From the NCBI GenBank assembly GCA_001897295.1, contig MKSN01000001.1, positions 124,001-188,000 of the forward strand: a DNA stretch of 64,000 bases, read 5' to 3'. Position numbers and translations under genes: made by a program. The stretch is from Candidatus Saccharibacteria bacterium 49-20 (lineage in GTDB: Bacteria > Patescibacteriota > Saccharimonadia > Saccharimonadales > Saccharimonadaceae). Positions 56,238-64,000 of the stretch are shown here, piece by piece. Under the pieces are notes generated by a model. That model did not search any database. It worked only from the letters and a program-made list of their open reading frames with translations, and was not told the origin of the DNA. Position 1 is the first letter of the stretch, and every line of letters starts with the position of its first letter.

Positions 56238-58580
56238 ATGGCCGAACAGCTGCGCAAGCTTGGTGAACTAATGTTTAAGCTCAAATGGTGGATTTTGGGC
56301 GTTTGGGTGGTAATCATGGCAGTGCTTGGTATTATTGCCACGCAGGTCGGATTTAATACTACCAGTGAGATCTCAATCCCTGGTACGAAAGCGCAAACCG
56401 CGCTGACTCGTTTTAATGAATTATTCCCGGATACGGGCGCGCAGTCCGCAAAGGTGGTAATTGCCGTTCCTGATGGCAAGAAGATTACCGACTATCAGAC
56501 TGAAATTACGCAGCTTGCTGACAACATTGCGGGTGTCGACGGGGTCACCGATGCAATTACTCCTTTTGTAAACCCTACGGCTATTTCTGAAGATGGAAAT
56601 ATCGGCTACATTACCGTGCAAATGCAGGGCGAAGGTGACAGTGGTCGACTGAGTGATACGACTATTGCGGGTGTACAGGAAAAGATCGATAACGCACGCA
56701 GCGACGATCTGACGATTGAAGCGGGTGGCGACCTCGTGAAACAAGAAGTGGGCGAAATTCTTGGCGTCGGTGAGATTGCCGGGCTTGTACTCGCACTTGT
56801 GGTCCTGCTTGTGACCTTGGGTTCACTTATTGCCGCGGGTATGCCACTGGTAACTGCGATTGTTGCAGTAGGCGTGAGTATGCTTGGGCTCTTCTCGCTT
56901 AGCCAAATTATTGAACTTTCGACGACTGCGCCGACTCTTGCGGTGATGCTTGGCCTTGCCGTTGGTATCGACTACTCACTGTTCATCATTAATCGCTATC
57001 GAACCTACGTCATAGACGGCTACGATATGAAGACCGCGGCTGGAAAAGCAATTTCAACTGCGGGTAATGCCGTCATCTTTGCGGCAGCAACTGTGGTGAT
57101 TGCCCTTGCGGCGCTTTCAGTAGTTCAGATTCCATTCATGACCGTCATGGGCCTTGCCGCAGCCGCAACCGTCGCGATCGCAGCACTCGTTGCTATCACC
57201 CTAATTCCCGCACTCCTCGGCATCTTTAAGCTCGGCCTATTTAGTCGCAAGACCCGCAAGGCAATTAAAGCGCAACAAAAGAAGGGTATCGTCCACCACG
57301 AAGATGTTAGCCACAAGACTATGTGGTACCGCTTGGGTGAGCGAATTACGAAGTATCGCAAGACCGTGCTTGTGGGCGCGCTGGCGGTTATCGTGCTGCT
57401 TGCATGGCCAATGAGCCATCTTCAGCTTGGCCTTCCAACTGACGAAACCGCAGCGCAGGGAACTTCTCAACGTGAAGCCTACGATCTGTTGGCCAAAGGC
57501 TTCGGAAAAGGTTCAAACGGCCCACTCCTGATTGTCGTAGAAGGTATGCCGGGCGTATCAGATTCTGACAAGGCTGCCGTTCAGGCGCGTATTATGACCG
57601 AGGCGCAAAACCAACTCGCGGCCAAGGCAGCAGAACTTGGCGTGACCGCTGAGCAACTGCAAATGATGATGACCCCGGCGCAACAAGCTGAGGCCCAAGC
57701 AGCAATTGCAACCCAAGTTGAAACGTATGCACCGTACTACCAGCTCCAACAAATTGCTGAACGCTTGAATGACGTTGAGGGTGTTGATACTGCCATGGCG
57801 GCGCTCGTGACTGACAATGGCACGAAGGGTGTGATTCAGGTGACACCAACGACCGGTCCTTCAGAAGAAGCGACCAAAGACCTCGTCGTGCGTATTCGTG
57901 AAGATGACACGCAAAAAGAAATCACCAACGACAGTAATGAAATTTCTATCGCGGTAACGGGCACGACGGCGATTCAAATCGACATTAACCAAAAACTTGC
58001 TGATGCGATGCCAGTGTACTTGGCGGTTGTAGTAGGGCTTTCGTTCCTGATTCTGATGATCGCGTTCCGCTCGGTGCTTATTCCAATTAAGGCTACGCTC
58101 GGGTTCTTGCTCTCAGTTGCGGCAATGTTTGGTGCGCTCGTGGCCGTCTTCCAGTGGGGCTGGCTTGGCATTACCGACGCACCCGCACCGATTGTAAGCT
58201 TCATTCCAATCATTGCAATCGGTATTCTGTTTGGGCTGGCGATGGACTACGAATTCTTCCTCGTGTCGGGCATGCAAGAAGCGTTCCATTACACGAAGAA
58301 GGCCAAGCGGGCGGTTGTTGACGGCTTTGCAATCGGAAGCCGTGTGGTCGTCGCGGCGGCACTTATTATGGTGTCGGTGTTTGGTGGGTTTATTACCAAC
58401 CACGACGCCACGATTCAATCGATTGGGTTTGCGCTTGCACTCGGTGTGCTGGTAGATGCATTCATCGTCCGCCTCCTTATTGTGCCGGTCATTATGTCGT
58501 ATCTTGGTAAGTCTGCTTGGTGGCTGCCTAAGTGGCTCGATAAAATCCTGCCGCACGTATCAATCGAAGGTAAGAAGTAA
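56238..58580 (+). CDS. MMPL/RND-family transporter
   Basis: Multiple TMs; VMLGLAVGIDYSLFIINRYR; GLAMDYEFFLVSGMQEAF. Confidence 0.92.
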   Translation: MAEQLRKLGELMFKLKWWILGVWVVIMAVLGIIATQVGFNTTSEISIPGTKAQTALTRFNELFPDTGAQSAKVVIAVPDGKKITDYQTEITQLADNIAGVDGVTDAITPFVNPTAISEDGNIGYITVQMQGEGDSGRLSDTTIAGVQEKIDNARSDDLTIEAGGDLVKQEVGEILGVGEIAGLVLALVVLLVTLGSLIAAGMPLVTAIVAVGVSMLGLFSLSQIIELSTTAPTLAVMLGLAVGIDYSLFIINRYRTYVIDGYDMKTAAGKAISTAGNAVIFAAATVVIALAALSVVQIPFMTVMGLAAAATVAIAALVAITLIPALLGIFKLGLFSRKTRKAIKAQQKKGIVHHEDVSHKTMWYRLGERITKYRKTVLVGALAVIVLLAWPMSHLQLGLPTDETAAQGTSQREAYDLLAKGFGKGSNGPLLIVVEGMPGVSDSDKAAVQARIMTEAQNQLAAKAAELGVTAEQLQMMMTPAQQAEAQAAIATQVETYAPYYQLQQIAERLNDVEGVDTAMAALVTDNGTKGVIQVTPTTGPSEEATKDLVVRIREDDTQKEITNDSNEISIAVTGTTAIQIDINQKLADAMPVYLAVVVGLSFLILMIAFRSVLIPIKATLGFLLSVAAMFGALVAVFQWGWLGITDAPAPIVSFIPIIAIGILFGLAMDYEFFLVSGMQEAFHYTKKAKRAVVDGFAIGSRVVVAAALIMVSVFGGFITNHDATIQSIGFALALGVLVDAFIVRLLIVPVIMSYLGKSAWWLPKWLDKILPHVSIEGKK

Positions 58581-58587
58581 GTAAACA

Positions 58588-58612
58588 GTAGCCCTACGGG
58601 GCTACTTTATTT
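58588..58612 (+). terminator. Intrinsic terminator
   Basis: agtagccc-tac-ggggctact + ttattttt. Confidence 0.65.
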
Positions 58613-59962
58613 TTGGTCGTCTTTGTCGGTGTCGGCCATGAACGTGTCTAAATTATAAGCTTCAAATTCTCGAAGATATCGGTCGGCGCGTGCTTCGAGG
58701 GTTTGCGGAATAATATCTTCACTGGCTTGCTTGAACGTGTCCTGGAACGAGGCAACCGCATCTTTAACGTAGTAGTCGCCGTGCGCCACTCCGTCGACTT
58801 CGTAACTATTAAACTCAAGGCCACCTTTGTCTGCGGCTTCTTCAAATTTGTCGCGTGCGAAATCGTCATTTAACATTGCATCGTAAGTTGAGCTTGAGAT
58901 ATAGGTGATGATTGAACTTTGCTCGTTATGCTCTTGTTGGTACTTTCCAATAGACTCAACCCGATTAGTGGGCTTTCCATTCTCGAGCGCGGCCATTTGC
59001 ATTAAAAGTGAATTATTACTCGTGTGCGGCTGCTTAAAGCGGATGTTAATACCGTCGAGTGTTTTAAAGAACCGAGGGATATTCTTAGTGACGAACTCCC
59101 AAGGATTTTCTTCGGAGCGGGTGAAGTTGTCTTTGTAAAACCAGAGTTCGGCGACCTTTCGCCAAAATGTTGAGTGAGACGAACCCGGAATTACAGAGGC
59201 GATAAACTGCGCCCAGGCCATTTCATCTTTACGGCTCTCTCGAAGGCTATCGTAGCCTGATGGGCCAGAGATAATGACGATATTTTCAACAGGAATGTCC
59301 GTTTCCTTGACGAATTTTTCCGCGAGTCCCGTACCGCGTACATCACCCATACTGTAGGTGACGACAGAAATGCTTGTAATATCTTTTGAGATCGCAAGAT
59401 CGTAGGCTTTATCGAAAAGTGCATCAACACTGGTAGTTGCGTTGTTACTCTGAACCGACCATATCTGGCCGTCTACTGCTTCTTGGATTGAAGGGCCGAG
59501 GGTCTGGCTTAAATAGTTTGCGTTATAGGTATTAAACCCGTCGTCCACAATTACCACGCGGTCTTCATTTTCGGGATGCAGCGCGTGCGCAACAACTTCA
59601 ATACTTGGCTCGGCTTTGCTTTCTTCGGCGGTATTTTGGGCGACGTCAGCGCCGTACATCACGGCCGTAAGGATGCCTACGACCGCCAACGCCTGATTGA
59701 TGATATCTCGCTTTGTGTAGTGATCTGGATCGTCTTCATCAGTCGACTCTGCAGATTTGGGAGTAGGCGCATCAAGGAGCGCCTCGAGTTGCAAGGCCTC
59801 CTCGGTAGGCTGCACAAATTTGAGACCCTTTAAAGGAAGCGGGGCGTAAAGGTCGAATGGAAATTGCACATAGTCGCAGTTTTCGTCGAGCGGGCGCCTA
59901 GAAAGTTCTGGTGTGACGGTCCGAGGAATGTCTAGTGGGAGGTTCGGATTCTTCTCCAACAT
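58607..59962 (-). CDS. Hypothetical protein, possible alpha/beta-hydrolase-like fold with TM segment
   Basis: VVIVDDGFNTYNANYLSQ; ITSISVVTYSMGDVRG; single TM near aa 90-105. Confidence 0.55.
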   Translation of the reverse strand: MLEKNPNLPLDIPRTVTPELSRRPLDENCDYVQFPFDLYAPLPLKGLKFVQPTEEALQLEALLDAPTPKSAESTDEDDPDHYTKRDIINQALAVVGILTAVMYGADVAQNTAEESKAEPSIEVVAHALHPENEDRVVIVDDGFNTYNANYLSQTLGPSIQEAVDGQIWSVQSNNATTSVDALFDKAYDLAISKDITSISVVTYSMGDVRGTGLAEKFVKETDIPVENIVIISGPSGYDSLRESRKDEMAWAQFIASVIPGSSHSTFWRKVAELWFYKDNFTRSEENPWEFVTKNIPRFFKTLDGINIRFKQPHTSNNSLLMQMAALENGKPTNRVESIGKYQQEHNEQSSIITYISSSTYDAMLNDDFARDKFEEAADKGGLEFNSYEVDGVAHGDYYVKDAVASFQDTFKQASEDIIPQTLEARADRYLREFEAYNLDTFMADTDKDDQK

Positions 59963-60007
59963 TGCTCCCCATTATACGCTCGAAAGGCGCACGGGAACGT
60001 TGTGAAA

Positions 60008-61222
60008 TTATCCGTTGTAGGTGCCGAGCGTGACGGTCGTGGTTTGTTCTTTGCCGTCTCGCAGGTAGGTGATAGTGAGCTTATCGCCAGGGCGGTATTC
60101 GCCGAGGATGCTCGAGAGGCTGCCGTCTTTACCGACTGTTTCAGAATTAATCTTGGTAATGATGTCGCCGCTCTTAAGGCCTGCTTTTTCCGCTGGGCTA
60201 CCTGAGGCAACCGGGCTTGATGAACCGCTGGCATAGACGTATGCACCACTGTTTACGTCGAGCTTATACTCACGGGCTACATCAGGCGTAATAGTGAGGT
60301 AGTTGACGCCAAGGTAGGCGCGGGTTACCTTGCCCGTGTCGAGCACACCTGCGAGCACACCCTTAGTTGCATTAACTGGAATCGCAAAGCCAATGCCATT
60401 GGCGTCTTCTACGATTGCGGTGTTGATACCAATAACTTGGCCGGCCATGTTTACGAGTGGGCCACCCGAGTTTCCTGGGTTGATTGAGGCATCGGTTTGG
60501 ATGAGGTCGGTGAGGGTTTCGGTATCTCCACTCCCCGTATCGGCAGTGATTGGGCGACCTGTGCCGGAAATAATACCGCTTGTGACTGTGTTGCTGTATT
60601 GGCCGAGCGCATTTCCGATTGCAACAACCTGTTGCCCAGTGCGGATGGTTGAACTATTGCCAAGTGCTGCTGCGGTAAATTCTTTGTCAGACTTAATTTT
60701 AATAAACGCAATGTCATTGAGTGGGTCGCGACCAATGATTGTCGCGTCTTCGTAGAGTTCTCCAGTGCTGTCAACAACTGACACTGAAGTTGCACCTTCG
60801 AGGACGTGGTTGTTGGTCATCACGTAGCCGTTTTTGCTGACGATAATGCCCGTGCCTGCAGCTTCGCCTGAAGTCGAGCCGTAGTACGAGTTGGTGCGTG
60901 TCTGGGTGACGATAGAGACTACGCTTGGCCCTACTTTTTCGGCAACTGATGCAATTGAACTTTCTTCATCGGTCACGGTTTGGTTGCCGTCGGCTGAAGT
61001 TGAGAGTGAGGGTGAGGCGTTCGGGCCGAGGGTGCGGGTGAGCACGGTGCCACCAACAAGGCCAAGGACTAGTAGGATAATCGCGCCAAAAATCGAGAAT
61101 GTAATGATAAGTGGCTTTTGTGATTTCTTGCTTGGCGTTTGTGCCGGTTGTGTGTGGTGCACTGGTGCAGCCTCGGTTTTTGGCGCCTCTTCAGGTGTTT
61201 TTTCAGGTGTATGTTCGGACAT
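60008..61222 (-). CDS. HtrA/DegP-like serine protease with PDZ domain
   Basis: GTGIIVSKNGYVMTNNHVLEGA; DIAFIKIKSD; LIQTDASINPGNSGGPLVNMAGQVIGINTAI; PDZ. Confidence 0.94.
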   Translation of the reverse strand: MSEHTPEKTPEEAPKTEAAPVHHTQPAQTPSKKSQKPLIITFSIFGAIILLVLGLVGGTVLTRTLGPNASPSLSTSADGNQTVTDEESSIASVAEKVGPSVVSIVTQTRTNSYYGSTSGEAAGTGIIVSKNGYVMTNNHVLEGATSVSVVDSTGELYEDATIIGRDPLNDIAFIKIKSDKEFTAAALGNSSTIRTGQQVVAIGNALGQYSNTVTSGIISGTGRPITADTGSGDTETLTDLIQTDASINPGNSGGPLVNMAGQVIGINTAIVEDANGIGFAIPVNATKGVLAGVLDTGKVTRAYLGVNYLTITPDVAREYKLDVNSGAYVYASGSSSPVASGSPAEKAGLKSGDIITKINSETVGKDGSLSSILGEYRPGDKLTITYLRDGKEQTTTVTLGTYNG

Positions 61223-61269
61223 TGTTTCCCCTTTTTACGAAATACTATAAATAATCTGAACCAAGTAAA

Positions 61270-62577
61270 TCACGACTTAGCATAGAATTTGCTGAGAATT
61301 CGGTAACTTTTTGTGGTGAAGGCGAGCAGTGCGACCATCAGCATGATAAATCCAGAAATGAGGAAGAGGAGCGCAATACCACGCGCATCACCCGTACCAA
61401 GGAGCCAGCTCCACTGCGCCTCGCCTTGGGTGGAATTCATGTACGGAATTATCCAGAACTCGGCGATTGGGCCAATGGCAAGTGCGGTAAGTGGTGCAGC
61501 CGCCGTTTCGATACTCGCCGCAAAGCCAAAGACGCGACCTTGGCGTTTAAGCGGCACAACACGCTGAATGATTGTCTGCTCAGTCGCTTCGATAATTGGA
61601 ATAAGGCACATGTAAAGGAAGATGCCGACTGCGTAGAGGAGCCAGAACTCACGAATCGTAAAGAGCATACCAAGAATTGCCATCACAATGTTAGCGATAA
61701 GGAGTGTTTCAAGCGGCTTTTTGCCAAGGCCCTTCTTAGCGATAATAAGGCCCCCGATAATGAAGCCGGTGCTGGTAATGCCAAGTACCACACCCCACAC
61801 CTGAACTGGGAAGAGAGTGAGCCCGTACGGGTCCATGAGCGCCATGTACACACCGCCGATAAAGTTATTGAAGGTCGAGAAGAGGATGAGTGCAAACAGG
61901 CCTGGTACGGCATGGATGGCAGCAATGCTTCCCTTGATGTCAATTTTCTTATTGGCGAGTTCGGGGTTGTGGACAATTTCTTCCTCTGGGATACTCACGA
62001 AGAAAATCAGATGAAGTGTGGCAACAAGTGTGAGGACGAGCGCGATAATGAGCGTCCAGCCCATGCCGAGGAATCCAATTGCAAGACCACTAAATACCGA
62101 CGTCACCAAGAAGCCAACACCCGCAACGCTCCCTACGAGTCCGTTGGCGTTGGCGTGCTTCTCTTTAGGTACGAGGATGGTGACAGTTGTTGAGAGTGCG
62201 ATGTTGCGCATATTTTCAACCACCGACCCCACAAGTACGACGCTGGCAAAGATCCAGAATACTGGGTTAGTCAGGTCTGCGATACTATTTGCGCCGAATG
62301 CAAAGTATACGATTGCGGCGATAAAGTACGTCGCGAGTGTGAACACGGCCGAGGCAAGCATAATGTTCTTTTTGCGGTGTTGGTCAACGAGCGTCCCAAA
62401 GAATAAGCTCGAAATTGCCACGAATAGCATATAGACACCACCTACGACCGCAGTGGCGAGCACAGAGCGGGTTTCGAGATAGGCCCAGAAGGTGAGTGCG
62501 AACCACAAAAAACTAGTGGTGACGTTGGCGATGAGGGTGTTTACGAGTACCTGAATAAAGTGCTTCATAATATGCAT
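61270..62577 (-). CDS. MFS transporter
   Basis: About 12 TM helices; FGTLVDQHRKKNIMLASAV. Confidence 0.9.
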   Translation of the reverse strand: MHIMKHFIQVLVNTLIANVTTSFLWFALTFWAYLETRSVLATAVVGGVYMLFVAISSLFFGTLVDQHRKKNIMLASAVFTLATYFIAAIVYFAFGANSIADLTNPVFWIFASVVLVGSVVENMRNIALSTTVTILVPKEKHANANGLVGSVAGVGFLVTSVFSGLAIGFLGMGWTLIIALVLTLVATLHLIFFVSIPEEEIVHNPELANKKIDIKGSIAAIHAVPGLFALILFSTFNNFIGGVYMALMDPYGLTLFPVQVWGVVLGITSTGFIIGGLIIAKKGLGKKPLETLLIANIVMAILGMLFTIREFWLLYAVGIFLYMCLIPIIEATEQTIIQRVVPLKRQGRVFGFAASIETAAAPLTALAIGPIAEFWIIPYMNSTQGEAQWSWLLGTGDARGIALLFLISGFIMLMVALLAFTTKSYRILSKFYAKS

Positions 62578-62637
62578 TTATAGTATCATTTTGCGGTAAC
62601 GAACCCAATCGCTCTCTGGTATAATGGTTCAACAGAT

Positions 62638-62711
62638 GGCGCCTTGGCCGAGAAGTTAGGCAACGGTCTGCAAAACCGTGTAGACGGGAGCGTTACCCGT
62701 AGGTGCCTCCA
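62638..62711 (+). tRNA. tRNA-Cys (anticodon GCA)
   Basis: ggcgccttggccgagaagttaggc..cggt-ctGCAaa-accg..aggtgcctcca. Confidence 0.93.
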
Positions 62712-62733
62712 TTATATTCCTCTTTCTAGAGGA

Positions 62734-63321
62734 TTATTTTTTTATGAAATCTACTAGCTCGGGGAAGGTCGGAGTATTGATATGGCCACGGTCTTCAAAT
62801 GCAGTGACGCCCGCGTTCGGGAGAATGGAATGATACTTTGCGAGTTCGCTAAAAGGCACAACGAAGTCGTCTTCACTTTGGAAAAGGTGAAATGCGTCCG
62901 CGGCACGTGTAAGATTTGACATGTCCGTAGGTAATTTAAAAGAAGCGAGGCTCTCGGCGGTCTCGTCGTCGTACGGCGCGGCAATTAAAGCGACTTTACT
63001 AAAGTGAAGCTCTTTGTGTTCGTTGAGGTATTTTGCAAGGAAAATACCACCAAGTGAATGACCGACAAGCGTCGTATCTTTTCGCAGGAATGGGATGATC
63101 TTTGAGAAATAGAGCGCCCATTCCTCGTATTTCGCATTGGCACTGTTTGGCATTGAGGGCAGGAGTACCTCATAGTCCGTGAGTGTTTCGCCAAGCCAAT
63201 TATTCCAGCGCTGCCTATAAAGCAGGCGTGTATAGTCGAGTTCTTGTTGGGTCAGATTTGCAAGAAAATCTGCATCTGAGTCGAATGTCGAACCACCGTG
63301 AATGATGCATACCTGTTTCAT
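62734..63321 (-). CDS. RBBP9/YdeN-like serine hydrolase
   Basis: VCIIHGGSTFDSD; TTLVGHSLGGIFLAKYL; VVPFSELAKYHSILPNAG; GHI. Confidence 0.82.
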   Translation of the reverse strand: MKQVCIIHGGSTFDSDADFLANLTQQELDYTRLLYRQRWNNWLGETLTDYEVLLPSMPNSANAKYEEWALYFSKIIPFLRKDTTLVGHSLGGIFLAKYLNEHKELHFSKVALIAAPYDDETAESLASFKLPTDMSNLTRAADAFHLFQSEDDFVVPFSELAKYHSILPNAGVTAFEDRGHINTPTFPELVDFIKK

Positions 63322-63375
63322 ACCCTTATTCTACCAAGGCTTTGCTATAATGTACTGAGTATTTCCCATACATAT

Positions 63376-63462
63376 GCGCGGATGGTGGAATTGGTAGACA
63401 CGAGAGACTTAAAATCTCTTGGCTTCACGGCCGTGCGGGTTCAAGTCCCGCTCTGCGCACCA
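63376..63462 (+). tRNA. tRNA-Leu (anticodon TAA)
   Basis: gcgcggatggtggaattggtagacacg..agaga-ctTAAaa-tctct..long variable arm..tctgcgcacca. Confidence 0.95.
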
Positions 63463-63466
63463 GAAC

Positions 63467-63500
63467 TTATGAACCCTCGGTTTTTTACCGAGGGTTTGTT
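63467..63500 (+). terminator. Intrinsic terminator after tRNA-Leu
   Basis: aaccctcgg-ttttttac-cgagggttt. Confidence 0.65.
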
Positions 63501-63534
63501 ATACTAAAAGTATTAGAAATAAGGAGTGAAATAC

Positions 63535-64000
63535 ATGATTGCAGTTTGGATAATTATTGGTGTCGTAGTACTTATTGGTATTTTCCTATGGGTGACATAC
63601 AACAGCCTCGTCACACTTCGCGTACGCGTTGAAGAAGCGTGGAGCGACATTAATGTGCAACTTAAGCGTCGTCTTGACCTTATTCCAAACCTTGTGGAAA
63701 CAGTAAAGGGCTATGCAAAGCACGAATCTGGTGTGTTTGAAGCGGTTACCGAAGCACGCGCAAATGTGATTAACGCAAACGGTGTAAAGGAAACTGCTGC
63801 AGCAGAAAACCAATTCGAAGGTGCCCTCAAGAGCCTCTTCGCGGTTGCTGAAGCGTACCCAGACCTTAAGGCGAACCAAAACTTCGTCGAGCTTCAACGC
63901 GAACTTGTTGACACCGAAGACAAGATCCAAGGCTCACGCCGCTTCTACAACTCTGGCGTTACAAGCCTTAACACGAAGATTCAAACATTCCCAGCAAACA
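63535..64000 (+). CDS. lemA: LemA family protein, truncated by window end
   Basis: [46 protein letters not shown]. Confidence 0.93.
   Translation, partial: MIAVWIIIGVVVLIGIFLWVTYNSLVTLRVRVEEAWSDINVQLKRRLDLIPNLVETVKGYAKHESGVFEAVTEARANVINANGVKETAAAENQFEGALKSLFAVAEAYPDLKANQNFVELQRELVDTEDKIQGSRRFYNSGVTSLNTKIQTFPAN

Noticed and set aside
61426-62193. 255-aa + strand ORF
   Set aside because: Lies entirely antisense to a well-supported MFS transporter; composition (many D/E/N/K/H codons from reverse reading) looks spurious.

Overview
This is a bacterial chromosome window, probably Candidatus Saccharibacteria/Patescibacteria. That lineage call is an inference from gene content; TGA behaves as a stop. 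Housekeeping genes flank two accessory regions. Region 1 (about 9.69-40.37 kb) sits at the 3' end of tRNA-Leu(GAG) and reads as two related integrative elements in tandem. Element A (9.69-29.92 kb) carries a large serine recombinase, a Replic_Relax protein, a two-gene HEPN-like operon, a complete diversity-generating retroelement (DGR: pilin-like target with VR, Avd, RT, TR) and a VirB2/B6/PrgI/VirB4/CHAP/VirD4-type T4SS. Element B (29.92-40.37 kb) is a decayed relative. It keeps the element ends, an RloC/PrrC-like AAA ATPase with a zinc hook, and a CsoR-CopB-YHS/reductase-DUF305-cytochrome b5 copper cargo. The DGR is supported directly: TR 19825-19949 and VR 18048-18172 are both 125 bp and differ at 12 positions, all A in the TR. 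The TR is on the + strand, opposite to the RT. The recombinase reading frame crosses the attachment core, so integration appears to exchange its C-terminal tail of about 45 aa. Region 2 (about 49.1-53.7 kb), behind a duplicated tRNA-Gly 3' end, is a putative defence island: OLD-like ATPase/TOPRIM plus UvrD-like helicase (Gabija-like), an AbiU2/HEPN-like protein and a treble-clef protein. All family names are from reading translated motifs; no database search was run.
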